From: Oscillospiraceae bacterium
Lineage (GTDB): Bacteria; Bacillota; Clostridia; Oscillospirales; Ruminococcaceae
Reading direction: 5' to 3'
DNA: 64,000 bases
Assembly: GCA_022800935.1 (NCBI GenBank)
Contig: JAAWRH010000004.1
Coordinates: forward strand, 62,001-126,000
Positions 8,431-16,243 of this stretch are shown here, piece by piece (position 1 is the stretch's first letter; every line of letters starts with the position of its first letter). The notes beneath the pieces are model-generated. The model was given only the letters and a program-made list of their open reading frames with translations, searched no databases and was not told the DNA's origin. The translations under genes were made by a program, and so were the position numbers.

Positions 8431-8511
8431 TTCCAGTATACCTTATCACCTTTTAAGAATCAAGATTTTTGTTTTCACGAATATACAGTCCCTGTGTATG
8501 AAATAAATACA

Positions 8512-8536
8512 GAACAAATTTTCAGAAAATTTGTTC
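8512..8536. promoter_or_regulatory. 25-base perfect palindrome upstream of the recN promoter
   Basis: GAACAAATTTT (8512-8522) and AAAATTTGTTC (8526-8536) are perfect inverted repeats around CAG. The site ends 7 bases before the recN -35 box, a position suited to a regulator. The spacing between GAAC and GTTC differs from the Gram-positive SOS box (GAAC-N4-GTTC), so a LexA site is not claimed. Confidence 0.6.
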
Positions 8537-8543
8537 CAAACAC

Positions 8544-8572
8544 TTGTTCTTTTCAAAAAAGTGTGTTATGAT
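8544..8572 (+). promoter_or_regulatory. recN promoter, sigma-A type with extended -10
   Basis: TTGTTC (8544-8549) and TATGAT (8567-8572) are separated by 17 bases. A TG at 8564-8565 makes an extended -10. It gives an mRNA leader of about 60 bases before the recN ATG. Confidence 0.7.
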
Positions 8573-8636
8573 AGAAGCATCGAAAAAACGTTCTGTTTTC
8601 TGTATGGTAATGAAACCGGATAGCAAGGGGGCTTTT

Positions 8637-10382
8637 ATGATGCTGTCTCAACTATATATCAAAAATCTGGCTGTGGTAAAGGAAGCGTCCATCGACCTGT
8701 CCGTCGGACTGAATGTCTTTACCGGCGAGACCGGCGCGGGTAAATCGGTGATCATCGGGGGGATCGCCGCCATTCTGGGCGGACGGATGCACCGGGATCA
8801 GGTCCGCACCGGGGAGACTAAGGCCTGCGTTTCCGCCCTGTTCACCGGACTGGGACAGCGGGCAAGGGATATGCTGGAGGAACGGGGGTTTGCCCCTGAC
8901 GAGGACGGCTGCCTGTTGATTACCAGGGAGTTCACCGCCGACGGGAGGAACACCTGCCGCATCAACACCCGCCCCGCCACCCTGAGCGTGCTGAAGGAGA
9001 TTGGGCTGTACCTCATCGACCTCCACGGGCAGCGGGACAACAACCGCCTGCTGCTCCCGGAATACCAGATGGAGCTGATCGACAGCTTCGGACAGCTGGA
9101 GGCGGAGGCGGACCAGTACCGCCTGGAGTACCGGCAGCTTAACGCCATCCAAAAGGAAATCCGTGCCCTCCAGATGGACGAGGCGGAAAAGGAGCGGAAA
9201 ATAGACCTGCTCAAGCACCAGATACGGGAGATACGGGACGCGGAGCTCACCCCCGATGAGGAGGAGGAGCTTGCCGCCCAGCGGCGGAAGATACAGAATT
9301 CCGAGCGCATCCTTTCCGGTTTGGCGGAGGCGCGGGAGAGCCTTTCCGGCGACGAGAGCGGGGAGTATACCGGCGCTGTTTCCCTGTTAGAGAACGCCGC
9401 CGCCACTCTGGAAACCGCCGGAAGGTTCCTGCCAGACGCGGCGGAACTGGCCGAGAGAATCCAGGAAATGGTCTACGAGCTCCAGGAGGCGGAGAGGGAG
9501 GTCAGCGACCGGCTGGATGAGATGGAGTACGACCCCGCCCAGCTGGATGAGATTGAGGAACGCCTGGACGAAATTTATCGCCTGAAACGGAAATACGGCA
9601 GCTCCTACCCGGAGATTATGTCCTTTTACAAAAAGGCCCAGGAGCAGCTGCAAACCATCACCTCTGCCAATGAACGGATCAAAAAGCTGGTGAAGGAAAT
9701 GAAATCCCAGCAGGAGCTGGTGAACCGGCTGGCCAAAACCCTTTCCGACCGGAGAAACAGGGCGGGGAAGGAATTTGTCTCCCAGGTGGAGGAGGAGCTG
9801 GCATTCCTGGATATGCCGGCGGTCCGTTTGACGGTGCAGAACGACATCCACCTCCCGGATGGGGATGGGATGGACCGGATTTCACTGCTCATCTCCGCCA
9901 ACCAGGGAGAGCTTCCCAAGCCTTTGGCGAGGATTGCCTCCGGCGGCGAGCTTTCCCGGATTATGCTGGCGGTGAAAAACGTCATGTGGTCCAGAGACGA
10001 TGCCGGGACGATGATCTTCGATGAGGTTGACGCGGGGGTCAGCGGGCGGGCGGCCCAGAAGATCGGCCGTAAGCTTTCCCAGGCGGCCCAGAGCCGTCAG
10101 GTTATCTGCGTTACCCACCTGGCACAGATTGCCGCCTGCGGCGACTGCCACATGCTGATTCACAAGGAGGCGGCCAACGGACAGACCTATACCAGGGTGA
10201 CAGAACTGGAGGGACAGCAGCGGCTGGAGGAGCTGGCGCGCATCATCAGCGGGGAAAATATCACCGCCGCATCGCTGAATACCGCCAGAGAGATGGTGGA
10301 ATCCGCCCAGGAGGAGCAGCGCAGGCTCCGGAATGAAATCTGCCTGGGTTCCATGGAGGAAAAAAATAAAATTTCCGCTTGA
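8637..10382 (+). CDS. recN: DNA repair protein RecN
   Basis: SMC-like ATPase that acts at double-strand breaks. The 581-aa product starts MMLSQLYIKNLAVVKE, with the Walker A motif TGETGAGKSV near residue 33. A long coiled-coil middle is rich in E, R and Q, followed by ASGGELSR (ABC signature) and MIFDEVDAGVSG (Walker B, about 458). The ATG at 8637 follows AAGGGGG; the frame is open upstream to 8544, but that overlaps the promoter. Its own promoter and an adjacent palindrome suggest separate control from argR. The stop overlaps the tyrS promoter. Confidence 0.95.
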   Translation: MMLSQLYIKNLAVVKEASIDLSVGLNVFTGETGAGKSVIIGGIAAILGGRMHRDQVRTGETKACVSALFTGLGQRARDMLEERGFAPDEDGCLLITREFTADGRNTCRINTRPATLSVLKEIGLYLIDLHGQRDNNRLLLPEYQMELIDSFGQLEAEADQYRLEYRQLNAIQKEIRALQMDEAEKERKIDLLKHQIREIRDAELTPDEEEELAAQRRKIQNSERILSGLAEARESLSGDESGEYTGAVSLLENAAATLETAGRFLPDAAELAERIQEMVYELQEAEREVSDRLDEMEYDPAQLDEIEERLDEIYRLKRKYGSSYPEIMSFYKKAQEQLQTITSANERIKKLVKEMKSQQELVNRLAKTLSDRRNRAGKEFVSQVEEELAFLDMPAVRLTVQNDIHLPDGDGMDRISLLISANQGELPKPLARIASGGELSRIMLAVKNVMWSRDDAGTMIFDEVDAGVSGRAAQKIGRKLSQAAQSRQVICVTHLAQIAACGDCHMLIHKEAANGQTYTRVTELEGQQRLEELARIISGENITAASLNTAREMVESAQEEQRRLRNEICLGSMEEKNKISA

Positions 10383-10407
10383 CAATCCGGACGCCTTGTG
10401 TTATAGT
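10379..10407 (+). promoter_or_regulatory. tyrS promoter
   Basis: Consensus TTGACA (10379-10384) and TATAGT (10402-10407), spacer 17 bases. The -35 box overlaps the recN stop codon. Confidence 0.8.
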
Positions 10408-10412
10408 ATCAC

Positions 10413-10685
10413 CAATGGCAATGACGTGACCAAGTAACCGGTGAAGAATGGCACAGAGAGCTTTTGGTTGGTGGAAAAAAGCGCGGACTTCATCAGGCGA
10501 ATACCTCACCGAGCCGCCGTCCGAATGAATTGACAGAATTTTAGTAGGGTTGGCCGGGTACGCCCGTTAAAGCGTTATGGCATGGATGTGCCGGAGAGTG
10601 GCCGGGGGTTTGATTTCCCGGCAACAGAGGTGGTACCGCGGTTTATTCGTCCTCTGCTGTGTAATGCAGCAGAGGATTTTTTATT
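10413..10685 (+). ncRNA. T-box leader (tyrosine) with attenuator
   Basis: A tRNA-sensing leader lies between the promoter and tyrS. The conserved T-box element TGGTACCGCG is at 10631-10640. It is followed by the terminator stem CCTCTGCTG (10651-10659)/CAGCAGAGG (10667-10675) and a T-run. A UAC tyrosine triplet at 10502-10504 lies in GAATACCTCACC on the 3' side of stem I, agreeing with the tyrS target. Uncharged tRNA-Tyr would pair and favour read-through. The specifier position is an inference from alignment by eye. Confidence 0.9.
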
Positions 10686-10742
10686 GTGGACATTTCATCC
10701 TGCCGCCAAAAAATACCCATATCGGGAAAGGAGCAATTACCA

Positions 10743-11966
10743 ATGACACTGTTTGAAGAATTCAAACGTCGGGGCCTTATCGCCCAATGCACCAACGAGG
10801 AAAAGGTTCGGGAGGCCATGGACAATTCCAAGGTGACCTTTTACATCGGCTTTGACGCCACCGCCGACAGCCTCCATGTGGGCCACTTCCTCCAGCTGAT
10901 GATTATCCGCCGGATGCAGATGGCCGGACATATGCCCATCCTGCTGCTGGGGACCGGCACCACCATGGTGGGCGACCCCACCGGCAAGACCGACATGAGG
11001 CAGATGCTCACCGTGGAGGAGATCAACCACAACGCCGAGTGCTTCCTCCAGCAGATGGGAAAGCTGGTGGATATTTCCCCGGAAAAGTGCATCGTGGAGC
11101 GCAACGGCGACTGGCTGATGAAGCTCAACTACATCGAGCTGCTGCGGGACATCGGGGTGCACTTCTCGGTCAACCGGATGCTGACGGCGGAGTGCTTTAA
11201 ATCCCGCCTGGAGCGGGGGCTTTCCTTTATCGAATTCAACTACATGATTATGCAGAGCTACGATTTCCTCAAGCTCTTTGAGATGCACAACTGCACCATG
11301 GAGTTCGGCGGGGACGATCAGTGGTCCAATATCCTGGGCGGTATCGACCTGGTACGCCGGGTGAAGGGCAGGGAGGTCTACGGCATGACCTTTACCCTGT
11401 TGACCACCAACGAGGGGAAGAAGATGGGCAAAACCGAAAAGGGCGCGGTGTGGCTGGACCCGGAGAAGACCAGTCCCTACGATTTCTTCCAGTACTGGCG
11501 CAACGTGGACGACGGCGATGTGATCAACTGCCTGAAGCTGCTCACCTTTGTGCCGGTGGAGCAGATTGAGGAGATGGAGAGCTGGAAGGACAGCCAGATC
11601 AACAAGGCAAAGGAAATTCTCGCCTACGAGGTGACGTCCATTGTCCACGGCAAGGAGGAGGCCGATAAAGCCCTTGCGGCGGCGAAGAGCCTGTTCGGCG
11701 GCAGCGGGAGCGATGAGAATATGCCCTCCACTGTCCTCGACAGCGCGCTGTTTGCGGATGGAGAAGCCTCGGTTCTGGATATCCTGGTTGCCGCGAAGCT
11801 GGCACCCTCCAAGGGGGAGGCCCGCAGGCTGATCCAGCAGGGCGGCATCAGCATCGACGACAAAAAGGTGGAGGATATTGGCGCGAAGATTGCCACCTCC
11901 GCGCTCTCCGAAAAGCCCATGATTATCCGCAAGGGCAAGAAGGTTTACCACAAGATTTCCCTGTGA
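10743..11966 (+). CDS. tyrS: Tyrosyl-tRNA synthetase
   Basis: Class I aminoacyl-tRNA synthetase charging tRNA-Tyr, 407 aa. Seen: YIGFDATADSLHVGHF with the HIGH-like HVGH (about 45-48), the tyrosine-site segment NYMIMQSYDF, GGDDQWSNI, and KMGKTEKGAVWL as the KMSKS-type loop (about 228). A C-terminal S4 RNA-binding domain (about 340-407) has GEARRLIQQGGISID. The ATG at 10743 follows AAAGGAG; the frame extends upstream into the T-box leader and is rejected there. Expression is controlled by the T-box leader. Confidence 0.96.
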   Translation: MTLFEEFKRRGLIAQCTNEEKVREAMDNSKVTFYIGFDATADSLHVGHFLQLMIIRRMQMAGHMPILLLGTGTTMVGDPTGKTDMRQMLTVEEINHNAECFLQQMGKLVDISPEKCIVERNGDWLMKLNYIELLRDIGVHFSVNRMLTAECFKSRLERGLSFIEFNYMIMQSYDFLKLFEMHNCTMEFGGDDQWSNILGGIDLVRRVKGREVYGMTFTLLTTNEGKKMGKTEKGAVWLDPEKTSPYDFFQYWRNVDDGDVINCLKLLTFVPVEQIEEMESWKDSQINKAKEILAYEVTSIVHGKEEADKALAAAKSLFGGSGSDENMPSTVLDSALFADGEASVLDILVAAKLAPSKGEARRLIQQGGISIDDKKVEDIGAKIATSALSEKPMIIRKGKKVYHKISL

Positions 11967-12043
11967 TTTTCAGAAGTATGCGGCGCAGGGGATAAGTTTT
12001 GCCCCCTGCCCGCCATAATTGCTTGCAGAAGGAGGAATGCGGT

Positions 12044-12523
12044 ATGGCACAGATAAAAACAACATTTTTAGGTGCGGAGGATTATCCCCAGGTGCTGCGG
12101 CTTTTCCGGCAACTCCACAAGGTTCATTCGGACTTGAGGCCGGATTTTTATCTGGCCTCCGACACTCCCATTACGCTGGAACGGTACGAAGCGATATTCG
12201 AGGATCCGGAAAACCGGGTGATCGGCGCTATGGACGGGGAAAGGCTGGTGGGAATGTGCTTCCTGCTGTGGCGGAGCCGGGCAAACAACCCCCTTTGTGT
12301 GCCCCGGAAGGTGGCGTATCTGGACGATATCTGCGTGGACGAGGCGTACCGGAAGCAGGGGATAGGGGAGATGGTCTGCCAGGAGGCCTTCCGTATTGCC
12401 AGGGAGAAAAAGGCCGACAGCGCGGAGCTTTCCGTGTGGGACTGCAACCGGGGCGCGGTGGCCTTTTACCGGAAGCTGGGGTTTACCAACCGGACGCTGA
12501 ACCTGGAGCTTAGCCTGAGCTGA
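12044..12523 (+). CDS. GNAT family N-acetyltransferase
   Basis: A 159-aa acetyl-CoA-dependent transferase. The acetyl-CoA loop appears as VAYLDDICVDEAYRKQGIGEMV (R-x-x-G-x-G type, about 88-109). The end, SVWDCNRGAVAFYRKLGF, is the usual C-terminal GNAT strand/helix. The ATG at 12044 follows GGAGG. The substrate cannot be told from sequence. It stands alone between tyrS and a bidirectional terminator. Confidence 0.85.
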   Translation: MAQIKTTFLGAEDYPQVLRLFRQLHKVHSDLRPDFYLASDTPITLERYEAIFEDPENRVIGAMDGERLVGMCFLLWRSRANNPLCVPRKVAYLDDICVDEAYRKQGIGEMVCQEAFRIAREKKADSAELSVWDCNRGAVAFYRKLGFTNRTLNLELSLS

Positions 12524-12541
12524 AAAATATCGGTAAAAACG

Positions 12542-12595
12542 GGCCGGAGGCATCAGACGGCGAATGAATCGTCTTCTGATGCCTCCGGCTTTTTA
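12542..12595. terminator. Bidirectional terminator
   Basis: The stem GCCGGAGGCATCAGA pairs with TCTGATGCCTCCGGC around a short loop. A T-run follows on the plus strand and, read on the minus strand, GTTTTTACC follows. It separates the GNAT gene from the convergent Uma2 gene. Confidence 0.8.
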
Positions 12596-13159
12596 TTGCA
12601 CTCTATAGAAAATATCGTCAAGATAAATTTCAAAATCATCATAAAGGCTGCATTGGAAGTGGGTTACGATTGCAGCGCGTTCCGCTTTGCTGCTTTTTTT
12701 CAGCATCCAATCAGAATAGACGGCATAGGTATTATGCAGAAGCAGCTCATTTTTTCCGTTGCTGCGGTAAACATCTATAGCCTTATCGGCAGGGCTGACA
12801 ATCCAATATTCCCGAACCCCGGCCTTTGCATAAACCTCTTTTTTATATATCTTGTCATTGCGCGCCGTGCTGGGGGAGAGAATTTCTACCACCAGATCAG
12901 GTGCGCCGTGGATTCCGTCCGCCTTTACCTTATCCGCATCACATACAACCATAAAATCCGGAATGAATTCGTCTTCATCGGTCAGATAAACCAATACCCC
13001 ATCTCCAAAGGGTTCACATTTTTTTTCGTTTAAATGGGTTCGGAAAATGTGGTAAATATTACCCGCAATGCGGGTATGGTTTGTGGAGGCCGGGGACATG
13101 GCAACCACTTTGCCGCCAATCAGTTCCTCTTTCCAGTCAATTCTATATGCTTCTGACAT
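12593..13159 (-). CDS. Uma2 family PD-(D/E)XK nuclease-like protein, copy 2
   Basis: A 188-aa Uma2/DUF820 protein starting MSEAYRIDWKEELIGGKVVA. Core segments are FIPDFMVVCDADKVK, APDLVVEILSPSTARND and AGVREYWIVSPADK. A tail KAERAAIVTHFQCSLYDD is shared with copy 3. The ATG is preceded by GGAGGGAGA. Copies 2 and 3 lie head to tail 67 bases apart, and their first 50 bases differ at one position. Function unknown. Confidence 0.88.
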   Translation of the reverse strand: MSEAYRIDWKEELIGGKVVAMSPASTNHTRIAGNIYHIFRTHLNEKKCEPFGDGVLVYLTDEDEFIPDFMVVCDADKVKADGIHGAPDLVVEILSPSTARNDKIYKKEVYAKAGVREYWIVSPADKAIDVYRSNGKNELLLHNTYAVYSDWMLKKSSKAERAAIVTHFQCSLYDDFEIYLDDIFYRVQ

Positions 13160-13226
13160 ATTATCTCTCCCTCCTTAACCAACTAAAAATGTGTGACGTT
13201 TGAATACGCTGACGGGCCCCGGAGCA

Positions 13227-13796
13227 CTATGGCAGAAGGTCATAAAAAATATCATCCAAGGAAATATCCAGGTCGTCATACAGGCTGCATTGGAAGTGTG
13301 TTGCAACCTCTTTCCGTTCTTCATCACTCATGGAGGCGAGCATCGAGTCAGGATAGAGGGCATAGAAGTTGTGAAGCTGAAAATTGCCCTTCCCGTCGTT
13401 GAGAAAAACTTCAACGGACCTGTCGGCGGGGTTGACAATCCAGTATTCCAAAACGCCGCAGTGGACATAAATATCCTTTTTGTGGCCTTTGTCATATTTT
13501 GCTGTGCCGGGGGACAGTATCTCCACAACCAGGTCCGGCGCGCCGTGGATGCCGTCGTGTTTGATTTTATTGCGGTCGCAGACGACCATGAAATCCGGGA
13601 CGAACTTATCAGTGGGAGTTAGAAAAACCAACTCGTTATCGCCATAGGGGACACAAGTTTTGCCCCGCAGATAGGGCCAGAAAATTCCCATAATATTGCG
13701 CACAATATGGTTATGGTTTGAAGCTGTAGGGGACATAGCCACTACCTTGCCGCCAATCAGTTCCTCTTTCCAGTCAATTTTATATGCTTCTGACAT
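13227..13796 (-). CDS. Uma2 family PD-(D/E)XK nuclease-like protein, copy 3
   Basis: A 189-aa paralogue of the preceding gene, beginning MSEAYKIDWKEELIGGKVVA. It has FVPDFMVVCDRNKIK, APDLVVEILSPGTAKYD and YWIVNPADRSVEVF. A consensus promoter lies 49-77 bases upstream. Copies 3 and 2 are probably transcribed together. The identity of their 5' ends, against clear protein divergence later on, suggests recombination between them. Confidence 0.88.
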   Translation of the reverse strand: MSEAYKIDWKEELIGGKVVAMSPTASNHNHIVRNIMGIFWPYLRGKTCVPYGDNELVFLTPTDKFVPDFMVVCDRNKIKHDGIHGAPDLVVEILSPGTAKYDKGHKKDIYVHCGVLEYWIVNPADRSVEVFLNDGKGNFQLHNFYALYPDSMLASMSDEERKEVATHFQCSLYDDLDISLDDIFYDLLP

Positions 13797-13844
13797 TTCC
13801 TTATCACCTCCATATTTTTGTTTCTGTCCGTTTCAATCAATTCT

Positions 13845-13873
13845 ATTATAACGGCTCACCCTTTATATGTCAA
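13845..13873 (-). promoter_or_regulatory. Consensus promoter for the Uma2 pair
   Basis: On the minus strand TTGACA (13873-13868) and TATAAT (13850-13845) are 17 bases apart. This is the closest match to the sigma-A consensus in the window, notable for an accessory gene pair. Confidence 0.8.
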
Positions 13874-13908
13874 ATTTGCAGATGTACTTCGGAGGGCTCT
13901 GATAAATA

Positions 13909-13945
13909 AAAAACCGGAACCGTCTCCAAAGGGAAAGGTTCCGGT
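13909..13945 (-). terminator. Terminator of the lysine operon
   Basis: AAAACCGGAACC and GGTTCCGGTTTT form an inverted repeat just after the stop of the ACT-domain gene on the minus strand, with T-rich sequence following. Confidence 0.75.
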
Positions 13946-13951
13946 TTTCGG

Positions 13952-14425
13952 TTATTGACAGGCTACCCCAAATGCCTTTTCCAGCGCCGATACCGCCTCG
14001 TGGACCCGGTCCCTGGGCAGCAGGACCGAAATGTCCACCTCCGAGGTGGTGATCAGGTAGATTTCTTCGCCTGCGGAGGCTATCACATCAATGGCCTTTG
14101 CCGCCACCCCGTGCATGGAGCGCATTTCCTCTCCATACAGCTGCAATTTGCAGTTTCCGCTGCTCACCAGGGGACGCAGATCGGATACGCTGTCCTTCAA
14201 CTGGGTGCACAGGGAAAGGGCCTTCATCAGGTCCTCCGAGAAGACCGTCAGGGACAGGCTGATTTCCCCGCTGTTGGGGACGGTCTGGGAAATCATGTCG
14301 ATGTTGATGCCCTCCTCGGAAAACTGGTTGAGGATTTTTGCCACATTGGACGGCTCCGCCGAAAGCTTATTAAAGGTGATGACCGAAACATCCTCTGTCA
14401 GGGTAAGCTTTGATACTCCGTTCAT
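13952..14425 (-). CDS. ACT-domain protein resembling the regulatory half of aspartate kinase
   Basis: A 157-aa stand-alone regulatory protein. Two ACT-like units are visible: VSVITFNKLSAEPSNVAKIL...INIDMISQ (about 12-45) and a second toward residues 90-150 (GVAAKAIDVIASAGEEIYLITTSEVDISVLL). This layout matches the C-terminal lysine/threonine-binding region of aspartokinase without a kinase domain. It is last in the asd-dapA-dapB operon under a lysine riboswitch, so it may sense lysine or modulate aspartokinase. That role is inference. Confidence 0.82.
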   Translation of the reverse strand: MNGVSKLTLTEDVSVITFNKLSAEPSNVAKILNQFSEEGINIDMISQTVPNSGEISLSLTVFSEDLMKALSLCTQLKDSVSDLRPLVSSGNCKLQLYGEEMRSMHGVAAKAIDVIASAGEEIYLITTSEVDISVLLPRDRVHEAVSALEKAFGVACQ

Positions 14426-14444
14426 GTCAGACCAAACACTCCTT

Positions 14445-15203
14445 TCACGCTTGTTCTATCATTTCCTTCATACTGTACAGTCCGTTGGGCTGCTTTGCGA
14501 GAAACAGTGCCGCGTTGATCGCCCCTGTGGCAAAGATTTCCTTGGACATGGCGGTGTGCTTGATGGAAATCAGCTCGTCCGGACCGGCGAACAGGATTTC
14601 ATGTTCCCCGACAATGGTCCCGCCCCGGACGGACTGGATGCCGATTTCCTTTTTCTCCCGGCGCTTGCTGACGCTGTGCCGGTCAAAGACATATTCCTTT
14701 GTGCCGTTTAACGCGTCGTTGATTTCATCGGCCAGCATCAGGGCTGTGCCGCTGGGGGCGTCGATCTTTTTATTGTGGTGCTTTTCCAGAATTTCAATGT
14801 CGAAGCTGTCTGACAGTACAGCGGCGGCTTTCCGGGCCAGCTCCGCCACAAGGTTGACCCCCAGGGACATGTTCGCCGAGAAGAACAAGGGGACAAACTG
14901 GGAGGTTTCCCGGATATAGGCGATCTGCTGGGGAGAAAGGCCGGTGGTGGCGATAACGGCGGGAATGTGGTTTTCTCTGGCAAAGGCGAGTGTTCCCGAC
15001 AGCGCCGACGGATGGGAGAAGTCCAGAATGACGTCCGCCTTTACATTGCACTCCGAGATTTTGGAGAACACGGGAAAACCGCTTTCCGCGTCAGGATTCA
15101 GGTCAATGCCCGCCGCGATTTCGCAATTTTCCCGCGCCTTTACACAGCCGGTGATGACCTTTCCCATGGTTCCATTGCAGCCGGAGAGGATGATTCGGGT
15201 CAT
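14445..15203 (-). CDS. dapB: 4-hydroxy-tetrahydrodipicolinate reductase
   Basis: Reduces the dapA product with NAD(P)H in diaminopimelate/lysine synthesis. The 252-aa product starts MTRIILSGCNGTMGKVITG, with the nucleotide-binding GCNGTMG (about 8-14). It has VIATTGL, the catalytic segment EKHHNKKIDAPSGTAL and VRGGTIVGEHEILFAG. It lies 19 bases before the ACT gene and 124 bases after dapA, a gap holding an inverted repeat. Confidence 0.95.
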   Translation of the reverse strand: MTRIILSGCNGTMGKVITGCVKARENCEIAAGIDLNPDAESGFPVFSKISECNVKADVILDFSHPSALSGTLAFARENHIPAVIATTGLSPQQIAYIRETSQFVPLFFSANMSLGVNLVAELARKAAAVLSDSFDIEILEKHHNKKIDAPSGTALMLADEINDALNGTKEYVFDRHSVSKRREKKEIGIQSVRGGTIVGEHEILFAGPDELISIKHTAMSKEIFATGAINAALFLAKQPNGLYSMKEMIEQA

Positions 15204-15253
15204 ATGGTTTTCACTTCCTTATCATTGATGGGTTGTCCTGTTTTGCCGGAAGA

Positions 15254-15286
15254 CAGATACAGCGGAATGGAAAACCGCTGTATCTG
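15254..15286. repeat. Inverted repeat in the dapA-dapB gap
   Basis: CAGATACAGCGG (15254-15265) and CCGCTGTATCTG (15275-15286) are perfect 12-base arms with a 9-base loop. There is no T-run, so it is more likely an mRNA processing or stability hairpin than a terminator. Confidence 0.7.
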
Positions 15287-15327
15287 ACGTGACATATTCC
15301 AGGGTGCGAGGCCCGGATAGGGGGCGC

Positions 15328-16218
15328 TCAGCGAATGAGGGCCAGGACCTTCATCTCACCGGACAGAGTATGGCGGACGTTCTCAGAGGGCTCGTCGAGG
15401 GGCAGGCGGCAGCAGCCGGCGGCATAGCCCAGCAGATTCATGGCCTCCTTGACGGGAATGGGGTTTACATCCATAAACAGGGCGTTGATCAGGGGAAGCA
15501 GCTTCTTTTGCAGGGCCGCGCTCTCCTGGACCTTGCCCTCGAAGAACAGGGAGCAGATTTCGTGGGTCTCCCTGGGCATCACGTTGGCCAGCACCGAGAT
15601 GACCCCCTTGCCGCCCAGGGACAGCATGGGGACAATCTGGTCGTCGTTGCCGGAGTACAGAGTCAGCTCATCCCCGCAAAGGGCGGCGGTTTTGATAATC
15701 TCGGAGAAATTGCCGCTGGCCTCCTTGGCGGCCACAATGTTGGGGTGCTTGGAAAGCTCCCAGTAGGTGTCCGGGCGGATGTTGACCCCCGTCCGGGAGG
15801 GGACGTTGTAGAGGATAACCGGCAGGTCGGTGGCGTCGGCCACGGCGTTGAAGTGACGGACCAGCCCCGTCTGGGAGGTTTTGTTGTAGTAGGGGGTCAC
15901 ATGGAGGAGGGCGTCGGCGCCCAGGGCCTTTGCCTCCTTGGAGAGCCAGCAGGCATAGGCGGTGTCGTTGCTTCCGGCCCCGGCAATGACGGGGACCCGC
16001 CCCGCCGTGTGGTCGATCACCGCTTTGATTACCTGGACGTGTTCCTCGTCGTTCAGGGTGGCGGATTCACCGGTGGTGCCGCAGACGACAATGGCATCGG
16101 TGCCGTTGTCAATCTGGAAATCCACCAGTTTTTTCAGCTCCTCATAGTTGACCTTGCCATCGGGATACATGGGGGTGATAATGGCAACGGCGGAACCGGT
16201 GAAGATGGTCTTTTTCAT
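15328..16218 (-). CDS. dapA: 4-hydroxy-tetrahydrodipicolinate synthase
   Basis: Condenses pyruvate with aspartate semialdehyde, committing carbon to lysine/diaminopimelate. The 296-aa product has VAIITPMYPDGKVNYE, CGTTGESATLNDEEH, YNVPSRTGVNI (catalytic Tyr) and AAKEASGNFSEI with the Schiff-base lysine near 165. The start MKKTIFTG at 16218 is used; the frame is open to a TTG at 16251 that would overlap asd. AGGAGG lies 12 bases upstream. It is the second gene of the riboswitch-controlled operon. Confidence 0.94.
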   Translation of the reverse strand: MKKTIFTGSAVAIITPMYPDGKVNYEELKKLVDFQIDNGTDAIVVCGTTGESATLNDEEHVQVIKAVIDHTAGRVPVIAGAGSNDTAYACWLSKEAKALGADALLHVTPYYNKTSQTGLVRHFNAVADATDLPVILYNVPSRTGVNIRPDTYWELSKHPNIVAAKEASGNFSEIIKTAALCGDELTLYSGNDDQIVPMLSLGGKGVISVLANVMPRETHEICSLFFEGKVQESAALQKKLLPLINALFMDVNPIPVKEAMNLLGYAAGCCRLPLDEPSENVRHTLSGEMKVLALIR

Positions 16219-16243
16219 ATCATACCAAGCCTCCTGTTCATGA

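Noticed and set aside
8512-8536. LexA/SOS box
   Set aside because: GAAC and GTTC are 17 bases apart instead of 4, so the Gram-positive SOS consensus is not met.
13200-13622. 140-aa plus-strand open frame
   Set aside because: It is opposite a Uma2 gene with clear family motifs.
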